From NCBI GenBank assembly GCA_963277665.1, contig OY728160.1:52002605-52066604 (forward strand): 64,000 bases of DNA, written 5' to 3'. Below, piece by piece: positions 39,658 through 51,478 of the stretch (position 1 is its first letter; each line of letters starts with the position of its first letter). Made by a program: the position numbers and the translations under genes. This DNA comes from Viscum album (taxonomy: Eukaryota > Streptophyta > Magnoliopsida > Santalales > Viscaceae). The notes below the pieces were generated by a model that made no database searches, had not been told where the DNA came from, and saw nothing but the letters and a program-made list of their open reading frames with translations.

Positions 39658-39918
39658 CAGAGAAAAAAACTATCCTTGAGATTCATCAAGTCAATTTGGA
39701 TCCCATGGATGGTAGGTAAGGTTTCTTATCACCTAAAATTTACCTTGTAGTTGTATTAGGTGAACAATGTATTTTTGGTGTTGGGGCTTAGGAGGTATGT
39801 CCATGTTCCATTACACATTATCAAATGGAGTGAGATGAACATCAAGGACGATACCACCTTCATTGAGTACCGTGTTTATTTTGAATATTAGAAGAAAATG
39901 ACCTTATAGGGTCAGGAG
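39658..39918 (+). pseudogene. Ty3/gypsy integrase C-terminal relic
   Basis: In one frame the sequence reads QRKKLSLRFIKSIWIPWM and then VGKVSYHL, matching the gypsy integrase segment G-K-L-S-P-R-F-I-G-P-F-E-I...V-G-x-V-A-Y-x-L. It continues VNNVFLVLGLRRYV and HIIKWSEMNIKDDTTFIEY, matching V-H-N-V-F-H-V-S-x-L-R-x-Y-V and the following tail. Four stops interrupt it. It runs into a probable LTR start at 39919. It belongs to a different element from the one at 27339-37634. Confidence 0.7.
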
Positions 39919-40848
39919 TTTCATGACCCGTCCCCCAGGGCCCGTCCCGTGACTACCCCAAGCCCACCTTCCATATGGCAGGGGATGTTGACTAGCACCG
40001 AAATTTGTATTCCCTAAAATGGGAAGGCATTGCCTTTATAAACTAAAACTCGCACAAACCAAGGACATAGTAAGATTTGAACACAAGTAAAAATAATAGT
40101 AAAAAGAGTGTGTACAATAAGTAAAAGGGGCCAGAATAAATGCCCAACAGGAAAGTATAAGGAAAACTAAAAAGTATAAGTAAAACTGAAACAACTCATG
40201 TGAACACCCACCAAGGATCCTACCAGAAGGGTAGGTACAACTCTTTAATGGTCGTCTCTATGGTACGCCACATCTATGGTCCACCTCTGATCTACCTCCA
40301 GTCATGGTACCCTCATCCTTAGTCAGTGTTGTCTGTCGTCTACACCAAACATAATAAGGTGCAGGCATAGCCCGTGTCAGGATGAGTATAATGATACTCA
40401 GTAGAGACCCCGAAACCCTCGATGGACTCACAAAATCCACAAAGGAAAAACCACAAATCCAGAAAACAACTGACAACCATAATTAGGTATGTGTTAATAC
40501 ATATACCTATGTTATCGAGTATACCTATTTCAATTATGAGAAAACACAGGGCCCTACTCAAAATCCCAACACTCAACTGTTCCGTGAAGGAAGGAATACC
40601 ACAAAGGTAAAGACTTGGCTCACACCAGGTATAACACAGGTACAATAGAAAAGATAATAAGATGTAACTACTGATCATCTTACTCTATTGAGAGACAGAC
40701 CCACGTAGGATCGTAAATCATTAGACCTACATAGAATCCTAGTATAGTAGTCCCTTTTAGGATCTTAGAGTTGTCCCACGTGGATTCTTAGAGCGGATCC
40801 ATGTGGGATCCTAGAACACAGACCCACATAGGATCCCAAAGCACAAAC
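39919..40848 (+). mobile_element. LTR fragment cut by the CACTA insertion
   Basis: Directly after the integrase relic, TTTCATGACCCG resembles an LTR start of the TGTCATGACCCG type with one change, preceded by a purine-rich GGGTCAGGAG. The sequence stops being LTR-like at the CACTA terminus at 40849, so the rest of the LTR should lie beyond the far end of the CACTA element. Open frames here (40258-40476, 40340-40678) have no known domain. Confidence 0.45.
40694..40848. repeat. Degenerate short tandem repeat (about 25 bp units)
   Basis: About six imperfect copies of a unit like GACCCACGTAGGATCCTAGA, with GGATCC- or GGATCT-type cores, at spacings of about 23-28 bases. It ends next to the CACTA terminus. 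Such short arrays are common inside LTRs. Confidence 0.55.
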
Positions 40849-41100
40849 CACTACTAAAAATTCGATCATTAGTGACCGCCATTGGAGGTCGCTAATGGTC
40901 TTTAGAGACCGCTCAGCAACCGCCAATGGCGGTCGCTTTAGGCCCGATGTTGTAGGCATACAACAACCGTCAGGTGGTCACTGAGCTCGTGCTCGGTCGA
41001 GCAGTAGTGGTCGCTGCCCTACTGCTCGGCCAAGCTAGAGAGATCGCTAAGGGAGGTCACTGTCCGGCTTCCCAGCCGACTGATAGGGACTGCCAACGAC
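40849..41100. repeat. CACTA terminus and subterminal repeats
   Basis: The 5'-CACTACTAAAAATTCG start is typical of plant CACTA ends. Within 250 bases there are several GC-rich words of the form GACCGCCATTGG / CCAATGGCGGTC in both orientations, around 40874, 40896 and 40917, plus a second GC-rich pair at 40985-41035. In En/Spm, such subterminal motifs are the sites where the second protein (TNPA) binds. The GC content here contrasts sharply with the AT-rich flank beginning at 41110. Confidence 0.7.
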
Positions 41101-41479
41101 AATATCTTTCTTAAAGAATTTTTTTAATAAAAATTGCACTAATGGTTTCCAAACAGTAGAAACATGGTAAAAATCATTAAAAAAAGAAAATAGTTCCAAA
41201 TAGCATAAACATCAGGATCCTCATAAACAATAAATGATAGACGTGCTTCATATTTAATGATCCAAATAGATCCAATCCATTTAAATATTCTTCTTCAATA
41301 AACCTAAAAATTTATAAAAAAAACTAAACAAAACAAACCTAAATTAGACATATTTTTCTAGTTAGTATATATATACAATTAAATTAAGTCTGACATCAAA
41401 TAATGTGTACTATAATAATTTAAAACCCCAAATTTAATAAATATTATCCTTTTAGGATTTTTGTCTAGTTTTAGAGTCT

Positions 41480-44400
41480 TTGGTTTAGCTTGTAGAAGTG
41501 TTTTATGGTCTAAAAAGTAATGCTCTCCACGCACACCACGTGAAACTGTTAAAAACAAAATATTCGGTCATATCGCGCACACTGCACATCCGATTGATGT
41601 TTCATATCCTACTACATATCACGAATAATATTTATATTGTTTTCATGTGATTTCAAGTCATTATGAGGATGTTTGTTATGAATTTGACTATTACATGTCG
41701 TTTTGGTGTTTTATGACTTCAGAAATGAGTTTTAGGTAACCACGGTCAAACGAAACCTCCGATTGATGTACCGTCTGCCCGACTATTTTAAAATACACAC
41801 CATAGTTTCGTATGATTTAATGGAATTTCGTGGTCATTCGACATATTTTGACCACCCAACACACCCTTTTAGAGCGCGAAAAACTTTTAGAAACTACATA
41901 TTCGGTCGTACCGCGCACACCGCACATCCGATTGTCATTCTGTCTCCTCCTACAAGTGAATAATAATATTTATATTGATTTCTTGTGATTTAATGTCATT
42001 CCGAGGATGTTTTATTTGAATTTGAACATTACACAACGTTTTAGTGGTTTGTGACTCCTAGAATATGTTTCTGGTCAGAACGGTCATAAGGAACCTCTGA
42101 TGGACGTACTGTCTGCATGAAAATTTCAAAATTCACACCAAAGTTGTTGTTGTATGATTTCATGACATTTTGAGGTCATTGGATTGGTTTTCAACACCCA
42201 TATCACCCTTTTAGAGCACACCAAACTGTTAAAAACAACATATTAGTTCGTACCACATACACTGGACGTCCGATTCATGTGTCTTATCATCCTAATTGTT
42301 AAATATAATATTTCTATTATTTTCAAGTTATTTTAATTCATTCTGAGGATTTTTCTGTGAATTTGACAATTACACGTCATTTTAGTGTTTTGTAAATCCA
42401 AAAATGTGTTTTCAGTAACCGCGGTCAAACGACACCTCTGATTGATGTACCGTCTACCCGAACTTTTCAAAACTCATACTAAGGGTGTTATCGTATGATT
42501 TAATGGAATTATGAGGTCATTCTGATGGGTTTGACCTCCCAATGAAACCTTTTAGAGGGCGTGAATCTGTTAAAAACAACAAATTTGGTCATACCGCGCA
42601 CACTGCATGTCTGATTGACGTGTCATCTACTCCTAAATGTCACCAATTATATTTATATTTTTTTACTATGATTTCATGTCATTCGGAGGAAATATTCTGT
42701 GAATATGGTTGTTACATGTCATTTTTGGGTTTAATGACTCTAGAAAAATGTTTCTAGTCACCGCGGTCAAACGACACCTCCGATTGACATACCGTCTACC
42801 CGAAAATTTCACAATTCACACCATAGTTGTTGTCGTAGGATTTCATGACATTTAGAGGTCATTCGACTAGTTTTGACCACCCAATGCACCATTTTAGAGC
42901 ACGCCAAACTATTTAAAACAACATATTCGATCATACCGCACACACCGCACATCTGATTTATGTGAAGTCTCCTCTTACTTTTTAGGAATAATATTTCTAT
43001 TGTTTTTGTGTGATTTAAAGTCATTCTTAGGACGATTGTTCTGAATTTGACCGTTACACGTCGTTTTGGTGTTTTATGACTTCGGAAATCCATTTTCGGT
43101 CACTACGGTCTAACGAAACCTCCGATTGATGTACCGTCTTCCAAAACATTTCACAATTTATACCACAGTTGTTGTCATATGGTCTAATGTCATTCCTATT
43201 TCATTCGACTGGTTTTGACCCCCCAACACACTCTTTTAGAGTGCACCAAACATTTAAAAACAACATATTTGGTCGTACCGCACAAAATGCACAACTGATT
43301 GATGTACCATCTCCTTTTACATATTAAAAATAATATTTCTATTATTTTTATGCGATTTCAAGTCATTATGAGAACATTTTCTCTGAATTTGACCATTACA
43401 CAACGTTTTGGTGTTTCATGAATCCGAAAATGCATTTCCAGTCACCAATGTCAAATGAAACCTCCGATTGACATATTTTCTACCCGACCATTTCAAAAAT
43501 CACAAAACAGTTGTTGTCGTTTGATTTCATGACATTATGAGGTCGTTCGACATGTTTTGACCACCCAATGAACCCTTTTAGAGCACACCAAACTGTTAAA
43601 AACAACATATTCGGTCGTACCGCGCACACCACAGGTTTGATTGACGTGTCGTCACATCAAACATTTAAAAAATAATATTTCTGTTGTTTTAGTGAGATTT
43701 CAAGTCATTTTGAGGAAGTTTTCTTTGAAATTGATTGTTACATGTCGTTTTGGTGTTTTAAGACTCTAAAAATGCGTTTCTGGTCACCGCATTCAAATGA
43801 AGTCTCTGATTGACGTACCATATGCACAACCATTTCCAAATTCACACCACGGTTGTTTTCGTATGATTTCATGGAATTCATAGGTCGTTCATCAGTTTTG
43901 CCTACCCAACACACCCTTTTAGAGCACACCAAACTGTTAAAAACAACATATTCAATCGCACCACGCACATCGCATGTCCCATTGACGTGTCGTTTGCCCC
44001 TAAATGTAAGAAATAATATTTATATTGTTTTCCTATGATTTCAAGTCATTCTGAGGATGTTTTCTGTGAATTTGACTATTACAAATCGTTTTGGGGTTTC
44101 ATGACTCCGGAAATGTGTTTCTGGTCACAACGGCCAAACGACACCTCCTATTGATGTACCATCTACCCAAACATTTCAAAATTCACACCACGGTTGTTGT
44201 TGTTTTATTTTATGACATTTTGAGGTCATTCGACTGGTTTTGACCACCCAACAGACCCTTTTGGAGCATGCCAAACTGTTAAAAACAACATATTTGGTCG
44301 TACTATGCACACCACATGTTTGAATGATGTGAAGTCTCCTCCTATATGTCACGAATAATATTTGAATAGTTTTTGAGTTATCTCAGGTCATTCTAATGAT

Positions 44401-45655
44401 ATTTTCTCTAAATTTGACCACTACACATCGTTTTGGTGTTTTATGACTTCAGAAATGCGATTCTAGTCACCTCGGTCAAACAACACCTCCTATTGACGTA
44501 CCATCTACCCAAACATTTCAAAATTCACACCACGGTTGTTTTCGTATGATTTCATGGCATTCTGAGTTCGTTCGGCTAGTTTTGACTATCCCAACACACC
44601 CTTTTAGAGCGCGCCAAACTGTTAAAATACCATATTTGGTCATACCGCGCACACCGTATGTCTGATTGAGGTACCGTCTCCTCTTACATATCATGAATAA
44701 TATTTCTATTATTTTTGTGTGATTTCAAGTCATTCTGAAAATGTTCTCTCTGAATTTGACCGTTACACATCGTTTTGGTGTTTTTTGACTCTGTAAATGC
44801 TTTTTTGGTCACCACGGTCAAATGAATCATCTGATTGATGTACCTTCTACCCGACCATTTTACAATTCACACCACAGTTGTTTTCGTATGATTCAATGAC
44901 ATTATAAGGTCATTCAGAAAGTTTTGACCACCCAACACGCCCTTTTAGAGAGTGCCAACTGTTAAAATCATCATATTTGGTCGTACCACGCACACTGCAC
45001 ATCCAATTGACATGCCACATCCTCCAACATGTCAAGGATATTATTACTATTTTTCCATATTATTTCAAGTCATTATGAAGATGTTTTCTCTAATTTTGAC
45101 CGTTACACATTTATTTGGTGTTTTATGACTTCGTAAATGTGTTTCCAGTCACAGTGGTCAAATGATGCCTCCGATTGACGTATCGTCTGCCCGAGATTTT
45201 AAAATTCACACCTCGGTTGTTGTCGTATGATTTCATTGCATTTTGAGTTCATTCGTCCGGGTTTGACCACCCAAAACACCCTTTTAGAGCATGCCAAACT
45301 GTTAAAAACAACATATTCAGTCGTATCGCGTACACCACACGTCTGATTGACATTTTGTCTCCTCCTATATGTCACGAATAATATTTCTATTTTAGGGTGA
45401 TTTCAAGACATTCTGGGAATGTTTTCTCCGAATTTGACCATTTCACATCGTTTTTATGTTTTATGACTCCAAAAATGTGTTTCCAGTCACCGTAATCAAA
45501 CGACACCTCTAATGGACGTATCGTCTTCCCAACCATTTCAAAATTCAAACCACTTTTGGTGTCGTATGATTTGATAACATTTTGAGGCCGTTCTGCTCAT
45601 TTTGACCACCCCACACACCCTTTTAGAGCACGCCAAACTGTTAAAAACTACATGT
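41480..45655 (+). repeat. Tandem array, 341 bp period, about 12 units
   Basis: The word GTTAAAAAC (or a one- to two-base variant) recurs at 41548, 41886, 42228, 42569, 42912, 43253, 43595, 43936, 44278, 44621, 44961, 45301 and 45640. That gives 12 intervals of 338-343 bases with a mean of 341. Each unit also carries a GACCACCCAACACACCCTTT-like block before the word, GGTCGTACCGCGCACACCGC after it, and a TGACTCCGAAAATG-like block about 200 bases on. Units are all diverged from one another and share no higher-order pattern that I can see. Short open frames inside are translations of the repeat, not genes. Confidence 0.95.
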
Positions 45656-45935
45656 TCCCTAATGAACTAATTTTCAATTTTCGTAATGACCTCATGAAAA
45701 AATGGCCTAAGGATAAAATTTACCATAGATATAGAAGCCTCTTAGACAATTGTCCTAATTGATAAATAGTATAATGGAAAAACATCCAATGACCTAGTGG
45801 ACTAATGGACAATTTTTCTAATGGCCTGATTAGCCAATTGGCCGAATGGAATAATGTAATAATGACTAATTGGCCAATAGGCCTAATTGAATAATGGATA
45901 ATGACATAATGTAAAATTATTCTAATGCCCTAATG
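45656..45935. repeat. Irregular TAATGG/CCTAAT-rich stretch
   Basis: A low-complexity segment dense in short words such as CTAATGG, AATTGGCC, AATGACC and GAATAATG at irregular spacing. It separates the 341 bp array from the C-rich tract. No coding potential. Confidence 0.5.
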
Positions 45936-46170
45936 GATAGTTTCCCTAAAAAACTCCCAACGGACAGCCCCCCTCCGCAGTCACCTCTCACCGGACACCA
46001 CCAATATGAAGCCCCCCCACCCCAACCCCACCCCCACCACTCTCAACCCCCCCTAAACACCCCCCTCCCGCCTCCCGGACAGACCACTCCCAACCTCTCG
46101 GACATCCCCTCCTTGAACATCCCCCCCCCACCAAAACACCCACTCCATACACCCTGGACAGAATGACCAT
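45936..46170 (+). other. C-rich tract (G-rich on the minus strand)
   Basis: About 230 bases with many runs of three to eight C, for example near 45968, 46012, 46048 and 46122. The plus strand happens to be open and would give a proline-rich peptide, and the opposite strand a glycine-rich one. This looks like simple composition rather than a gene. It lies inside the CACTA element, downstream of the second gene as read on the minus strand. Confidence 0.6.
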
Positions 46171-46369
46171 GAGTATCCTTTATTATCCCGGCTCTAAAAA
46201 CATATTCAACCACGTCAATTAACTTGAAACTCACAAGTGTGGACTTCCTAAAAACATTAAATTATTCTTGATCATCACCAAGAAAAATTAATTTACCTTA
46301 TGAAACATCAATAACAACCCCACCAATAAAAAAAGAAACACACCTCATGAATATTATGTATCATGCATG

Positions 46370-47215
46370 GCAATGACTTCTACCTCCATCCAGTGGGCCA
46401 TGGGAAAACAAAAAACAAAAAATATGAAGATTTTTATAACAAAAATAATAAAATGTAAACAAATGAATTTAGTATAAACCTGTGTTATATAATCCCTTGT
46501 ACCATCACCTAGATGCACATATTCCCACAGTGTTCTAACCTCAGTGATCTATTGCACATTTACCTCCTCAGAAGTGTGCATTTGTGCCTCAAAATCTGAC
46601 AAGTACTATGTCATATGACCAACAACAGGACTGAAAACTGCAGCGCGTGATACTACAGAACAAGGAATCCCTGTTCCATAGGTCAAACTATATCTATGAC
46701 GTCCCGACCAATAATGAGATGGAAGATCTCATCCCTTCGCAAGGGAAGTTGTCGCTGGTCCTTTGGTAACTGTTCTAACTCAGCATCAAATTAAGCCTGT
46801 GAGATATTTAAATATATATCATATATATGTTAATAAACATATTTATGTAATTATTGATAATGTTTACAAGCACTTACTATAAATTTTGCGGCCTCTGGAT
46901 CATTTCGATCACGAGTCATCATCAACACCGACATTTTTTCAGTCGGTGCACCTTGATCCCGTGACTATATACGAATAGAATAAAAACACAAAACTATATT
47001 AACTAATAAATTAATAAATTAATAATAAATACCTCATGTTGGATATGATACCTGTGACGAGTCCCAAGCCTATGAGGTGGTCCCTGCAACACTCGATTCT
47101 CAGAAAGGCGTGCTGACACCTCCTACAATCAATTAATTCAAATTTCAAACAAATCACACATTTTTTAAAATATATATACCAAAATAAATATACAAGCTAA
47201 AACACTATGGAATCC
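46370..47215 (-). pseudogene. CACTA second gene (Transposase_24 type), C-terminal fragment
   Basis: Minus-strand exons can be proposed: SARLSENRVLQGPPHRLGTRH at about 47055-47125; RDQGAPTEKMSVLMMTRDRN and then DPEAAKFI at about 46885-46965, ending at a GTAAGTG donor; then FDAELEQLPKDQRQLPLRRD at about 46720-46795 and beyond. This is the C-terminal pattern of the plant Ptta/En/Spm-type protein (residues like P-H-x-L-G-x-R, then D-P-E-A-x-x-F, then the E-L-x-Q-L-P block). Stops at about 46795 and 46685 break the last exon. It continues the fragment at 57879-58560; the gypsy element 47216-57878 separates them. Confidence 0.65.
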
Positions 47216-50051
47216 TTCCTTTTTATTACATAACTTTTCATTACATTTTATAAATAGAGGATCTTTAAAGTATAGTGACATGGAAATCAGGAACATAATA
47301 CATGAAAACTACATATAATTTTATTTCTAAACCACTCGTATGGCTTCATAATAGGTTCAAACTATGTAAAATTACTACATATTATATCATGGATACATAC
47401 AAAAATGGAATGGGTGAGCAGAAGGATCAGTAAGGAAAACAAGTGAAACAGTTGACATGTGATCTTGAGCAATATTAATAGGAACATGATAAAAGTCATA
47501 AAGGAACGAGAAAATGGAAGCATAAGAATATCATAAAAAGAAGAAAATGAATCACAACATGAATATGTGGCTAAAAAATTTCATTTATACATTCATGAAC
47601 ATATCACCAAGGTTTATCCCTATGGTGTCATAAACATTACCAAGGTTATTCCGCAAGGTGTCGTGAAACTTGTCATCTCTAGAGATTAATTCTTTACCCA
47701 ATGCATTGGAGCGCTATCAGGATGGACCCTTAATATTTCTTTATTTTCATGTGATCCACATAGATAATAATCAAACATTTCATAAATATCCCAAAGAGAG
47801 TAAAATAAATGGATTTCACTTCAAAATCGTGACGTTTTAATAGTGATTAAAAATAAGACCATTATGTCATTTTTAACCCATGGAAAGGGAGTGAGGGTTA
47901 CATGTATGTCAATTCCAGAATCAAATATATCATTTTTTTGTATCTATGAACACTTATTGAAACGAAATAGGTTTGGATATCCACATAAATAATATAAGAG
48001 AATTCCTTGATAAAAGGAGAGAAAATTTGAGACGAAATTTCTGTAGCATAACGGCTATATAACATGGTTTTAGAAAATAATATAGATAGTGGAAAAGGGT
48101 CTACTGTAAATAAATTAATCACATTACAGTATAGGTACAGAATGAAATAAAATATGATCATGGTTTGTACAATATAATGAAAAACCACATGAAAAGGAAA
48201 CTTCTAAGGATAGAGAGAGCACAATTTCTTTTAAGAAAATTCGGCAGCCTAACTACATCACATAAAAATCTATAAAATTAATTTATGAGAGTGGAAAGGT
48301 GCACTAATCATTTGAAAATAAAATGAATAGTATAAAATATATATAAGAACAATAAACCTCATAATAAAATGGAACTATAAGACATAACATAAAGGAAGTC
48401 TTGGTTTAAAAGAGGAGGGTTAATGATTCCCTTATATTGAAGAGTAACTTTGAAAGCATGAATTTTTGGACCTTGGAAGGCTTGATGGAACTTTGGGATG
48501 ACCCCTTGGGAGGTAAGGAGACCATAAATTCATTGAGGAAGATTTTATAATGAGATAAATGATGGAAATGGCTTGGTATTTATTGGAAAATAGAGTGAAT
48601 AAATTATTAATTTCCAAGGGACGCCTCATCAGTGGTATTTGAAAAACCATGGGCTTGCCCATGGTATCTTCCCATGGTATTGGCCACTTCGGAAACCTCA
48701 TAGAATACCTCACAATTCATAAGTCTTCTAGAATAATTACATCATTATTACATCATTAATGATGTCATTAAACACTAGAAACTCAAAACTGCATTTTTAC
48801 TATTCACTGAAAATTCAACCATTTCAGAAAAATCCCAAAAATTCACCCTAACCTAATATCGATGCTCTGAATTCAAAAAATGAAGTCTACTTTACAAAAA
48901 TAATTATCTAAATATTTTTAATTTAATTTTTAAATAAAATCATTATCTATTCAAAAAATATAACTTTAAAACTACAACTCATTTTGTAACACCATAAACA
49001 AGTAAACAAGGTCCCATAAAATTATTATATACCCATAAGGAATTAATTTAACAATTTATGATTAAATTTTATGAAAATAAATTTCCATTTCAAATTATTA
49101 AATTAATTATAAAATTTTCAATAAAATATTTATTGGAAACAAAAATACCAAAACATAAACTATGATCATTTTTTCACTTTTATGATGTCTAAAATGTATT
49201 TATACATTCATGGGTGAAGTTACTATTTTTTTGGTCAATTTAATATTCATTACTAGTAATTACTATTCATATGGGAATGTTACTATTCCTATTTCACTAT
49301 TCACAAACAACTATCTTAATCTTATTTGACTCTAAATTTCTGACTGATCACAGTTGTAGAAGACCATTTTGTGAAAATAATTTCACATTAGTAAATATTT
49401 AATGAATACGAAAATATTTTAAAATACCCTTTTTCCTAAATTCATGAATAATAAACATCTTATATTTATCCGGATATTTGAAAATCACAATCTTTTCCAT
49501 AATAAGAAATAAAAATTTTATTTATATAAAAGGATTACACAAAGTAGATGAGTTCTCGTCACATAGCCCCTTATAGCACCAGCATAAGACATAAGTGTAA
49601 GGTGTGATATGGTGATACAATATTGGGATTGCTCAGACAAAATTGCCCGAGTGGTGATTTCTAAAAGCTTGAACTTCTACCTTAGGCGATTCTGTTCAAG
49701 CTTCATATGTTGAAGTTCAGCTTGGGCTTGGTCTACAGTAAAGACCATCAATGCTACCTCCTTCCCATGCTCCGACAAGTGGGCTTCCTATGGGTCGAGT
49801 CTACTGGATGAGGACATTAAATCTTCTTTATGTATTAATTAACCAAGATAATCGTATTTATAAAAACACAATGTTAAGATTAAATATTCCAACAGTCATA
49901 TTGATCAACGATCATATAACAGCCGAAACCCAACTGTTTCATTTTAATTATACCCACTTCATTAATTAAAGGATACAGTTTTGTTGAGTATAAAATAAAA
50001 TAACACACACAATTAGGAAACAAATATAATTAAAAAGTTCAGGTCATTATA
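47216..50051 (-). repeat. 3' LTR of the minus-strand gypsy element
   Basis: Homologous along its length to 55035-57878. On the minus strand it starts TATAATGACC (the 5' copy has TGTAACAACC) and ends TTCCATA. The TATA position reads AATAAATA (near 48577) and the donor-like site near 48432 is changed (AAGG-TAAG to ATATAAG), so both signals are damaged in this copy only. Confidence 0.85.
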
Positions 50052-50065
50052 TTCTTCCCCTATTA
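50052..50065 (-). other. Polypurine tract of the minus-strand element
   Basis: The minus strand reads AATAGGGGAAGAA directly before the 3' LTR. It is the counterpart of the AAGGGGGGAAGAA tract of the other element. Confidence 0.75.
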
Positions 50066-50125
50066 AGAAATTTCTTCCATGAAATTTTATCTCATACCCT
50101 CTGACGGGAAAAGGTGTGGGTACTT

Positions 50126-50476
50126 CTATCTCATAGACTCCTCCGGTTCCCATGTGGCTTCTTCACATTTTTTCTTCCTCCACAACACCTTAACAAGGTG
50201 GGTAGTCTTTTTGTGTAGAACCTTGTCTCTACGATCTAATATCTCCACCGACTGCTGCTCATAAGAGTGGTCATGTTCCATTTGTACCACCACTAGATTT
50301 AGTAAATCTAAAGGGTCAGGTATGTACATATTCAAGAGGGATACGTGGAAGAAATCATGAACTTGTACTTGATTTGGATGAAGTGCAAGGAGATAAGCCA
50401 CTACTCCCACACGATCATAGATTTCAAAGTGGCCAATGTACCTAAGGATGAGATTCCCTTTCTTCCCAAACCTCAT
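50126..50476 (-). pseudogene. Integrase C-terminus with chromodomain-like tail
   Basis: Open for 116 codons. It starts with RFGKKGNLILRYIGHFEI, the GPY/F module with G-H-F in place of G-P-F, followed by RVGVVAYLLAL and VHDFFHVSLLNMYIPDP. It ends with VEILDRRDKVL, LVKVLWRKKKCEEATWEPE. The last part matches the degenerate chromodomain found at the end of pol in many plant chromoviruses, which may guide insertion toward heterochromatin. It is separated from the upstream integrase by stops and frameshifts at about 50480-50780. Confidence 0.8.
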
Positions 50477-50782
50477 GACTCTCTTCCAAGGTGAAATTTA
50501 AAGAAAGTATTTGTCAACAACATCAAAATCTAATTCCCTTTGATGGTTATCAGAATATCTCTTTTGCTGACTCTAAGCATCCTTAATGTGTTTCTGGATA
50601 GAATTGACCTTTTCTGTCATCTCTTGAACAAGATCAGGCCTAAGAAGATTTCTCTCACAAGATTCATCCCAAAAAGTATGAGTTCTACATCGCTTCCCAT
50701 ATAGTGCTTCATAAGGTTCCATTTGAATGCTCGAGTGGAAGTTATTTTTGTAAGAGAAATCATCTAAAGAAATATGTTTATC

Positions 50783-51478
50783 CTAGCCACCTTTAAATTC
50801 CATTGAGAAAGTTCTCAGCATGTCCTCACGTGTTTGAATAGTTATTTTAGATTGGCCATCCATTTGGGTGTGATAGAAAATACCAAAATTCAATTCAGTG
50901 CTCAAAGAATGTTGAAGACTTCTACAGAATTTTGATATGAACCTTGGATCACAATCAGATATGATAGAAAGTGGAATTCCATACAGCCTTACCACTTCAT
51001 TCACGTAAATCCAGGGAAGTTGATCTAGAGATAAATCTTTCCTAATGATGATAAAATGGGTATTCATGGTGAGACGGTCCATAGTAACCCATATCGAATT
51101 GTTTCCTTTGGAATTTCTCAAGAGACCAGTGACAAAGCCCTTTGTGATATTGTCCCACTTCCATGCTGGTATGGGTAGTGGTTGCAATACCCCTTTATGA
51201 AGTTGTCTCTCATCCTTCACTTGTAGACATACTAGGCACCTTGACGTGTAGTCAGCAATTTCTCTTTTCCTATTATCCCACCAATAATGATCACGAAGAT
51301 CCCTATACATTTTTGTGCTGCTAGGATGTAAAGAGAAAGTATAGCTATGAGCTTCATCCATCAGATCCTTTATTTCTAGAATAGATGGAACATGTTTTCT
51401 TGTACGAAATTTCAGTACACCTTCTTGATCAATATTGAACTCAAGAAACATCCCATCCTTCATAGCCTCAAACTTCAT
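50783..51478 (-). pseudogene. Integrase, long open but catalytically altered
   Basis: A 231-codon open stretch. The zinc-binding domain looks complete: HSYTFSLHPSSTKMYRDL and then CLVC give both His and both Cys. In the core, the expected Asp of M-D-F-V-T-G is Gly (TKGFVTGL, codon 51137-51139), the second Asp is kept (IISDCDPRF), and the expected Glu of G-Q-S-E-R-T is Lys (DGQSKITIQT, about 50846). Two of the three DDE residues are therefore lost, so it should not be active despite its open frame. A stop lies upstream at 51479. Confidence 0.9.

Noticed and set aside
40340..40678. 112-codon minus-strand frame rich in C, S, L and I
   Set aside because: No recognisable motif; it lies in the LTR fragment beside the CACTA end and overlaps other open frames.
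41763..44038. Several short open frames within the 341 bp array, on both strands
   Set aside because: They recur with the repeat unit and are translations of the satellite.
41480..45655. Possibility that the regular array is a CRISPR array
   Set aside because: The units are 341 bp and diverged along their whole length, with no short constant repeat and unique spacers; the window is eukaryotic.
45933..46166. Proline-rich open frame on the plus strand
   Set aside because: It simply translates a C-rich tract; the opposite strand is equally open and gives a glycine-rich frame, and no domain is present.
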